From Candidatus Hydrogenedentota bacterium (GTDB taxonomy: Bacteria > Hydrogenedentota > Hydrogenedentia > Hydrogenedentales > CAITNO01), in NCBI GenBank assembly GCA_023145975.1, contig JAGLCZ010000626.1, forward strand, positions 1 to 5,441: DNA of 5,441 bases, in the 5' to 3' direction. Each line of letters starts with the position of its first letter. Positions within the stretch are counted from its first letter, which is position 1. Of this stretch, positions 5,382 to 5,441 are shown piece after piece. The notes beneath the pieces are model-generated. The model was not told where the DNA came from. It made no database searches and was given only the letters and a program-made list of their open reading frames with translations. The position numbers and the translations under genes were made by a program.

Positions 5382-5441
5382 TTACCCAAATATAATACCT
5401 CGTTCATACAACGCCATGTGTCGTTCACACACCGCCATGTG
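5382..5441 (-). CDS. Possible C-terminal end of an unidentified upstream gene (partial)
   Basis: The minus-strand frame entering at the right edge stays open for 19 codons and ends in TAA at 5384-5382. It reads HMAVCER HMALYER GIIFG, two copies of a seven-residue unit. Too little is visible to name a family. The heptad period, the in-frame 21-bp repeat and the same orientation as the CoA-transferase gene make coding plausible. Non-coding tandem repeats would look similar. If real, it lies 237 nt upstream of the CoA-transferase. Confidence 0.25.
   Translation of the reverse strand, partial: HMAVCERHMALYERGIIFG
5400..5441. repeat. 21-bp imperfect tandem repeat, cut by the window edge
   Basis: Two adjacent 21-bp units (5400-5420 and 5421-5441) share the frame TCGTTCA-ACA--CGCCATGTG and differ at only two positions. 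The second unit ends exactly at the last base, so the array may continue outside. A period of 21 keeps a reading frame open, consistent with a seven-residue protein repeat. Confidence 0.7.

Noticed and set aside
5400..5441. Start of a CRISPR array
   Set aside because: The two units are directly adjacent with no spacer, 21 bp long and imperfect, and no cas gene is in view.

Overview
The window carries three full-length genes, with both intergenic leaders and both gene ends visible. On the minus strand at 105-1439 is a divergent chorismate-synthase-like protein. Diverging from it on the plus strand at 1762-3369 is a natural fusion of a shikimate-kinase-like domain and a canonical chorismate synthase. 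Converging on the fusion from the right, at 3441-5144 on the minus strand, is a class I CoA-transferase of the propionate/acetate CoA-transferase (Pct/YdiF) type. The right edge (5382-5441) holds an imperfect 21-bp tandem repeat that runs off the window. On the minus strand it reads as the end of a possible upstream gene.

The organism is most likely an anaerobic, fermentative bacterium, perhaps a Firmicute. The clues are a Pct-type CoA-transferase, purine-rich Shine-Dalgarno sites 7-8 nt before each ATG, sigma70/sigmaA-like promoter boxes and moderate base composition (roughly half GC by eye). This placement is inference, and no phylum-specific marker is present.

Layout: 27-74 is a rho-independent terminator for the left gene; its stem pairs fully only in the minus-strand RNA. 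1440-1761 is a shared divergent control region. It has a TTGACA/TATTAT promoter leftward, an extended -10 promoter (TGATATAAT) rightward, and a leader with two perfect small hairpins before the left gene. 3370-3440 is a short convergent gap with one imperfect hairpin. 5145-5381 is the CoA-transferase upstream region, with two inverted repeats and only a weak promoter candidate.

How the genes may work together: the fusion enzyme would carry out steps 5 and 7 of the shikimate pathway (shikimate to shikimate-3-phosphate, and EPSP to chorismate). EPSP synthase, the step between, is not in this window. Because the fusion has every chorismate synthase signature motif, it can supply normal chorismate. 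The divergent paralog lacks several of these motifs, including the first catalytic His and the Gly/Arg flavin/substrate loop, and has about 60 extra residues. It is therefore the most unusual item here: an AroC-fold protein probably freed for another reaction or for a regulatory or partner role. The CoA-transferase beside aromatic-pathway genes recalls ydiF beside aroD/ydiB in E. coli, but a shared pathway is only a hypothesis.
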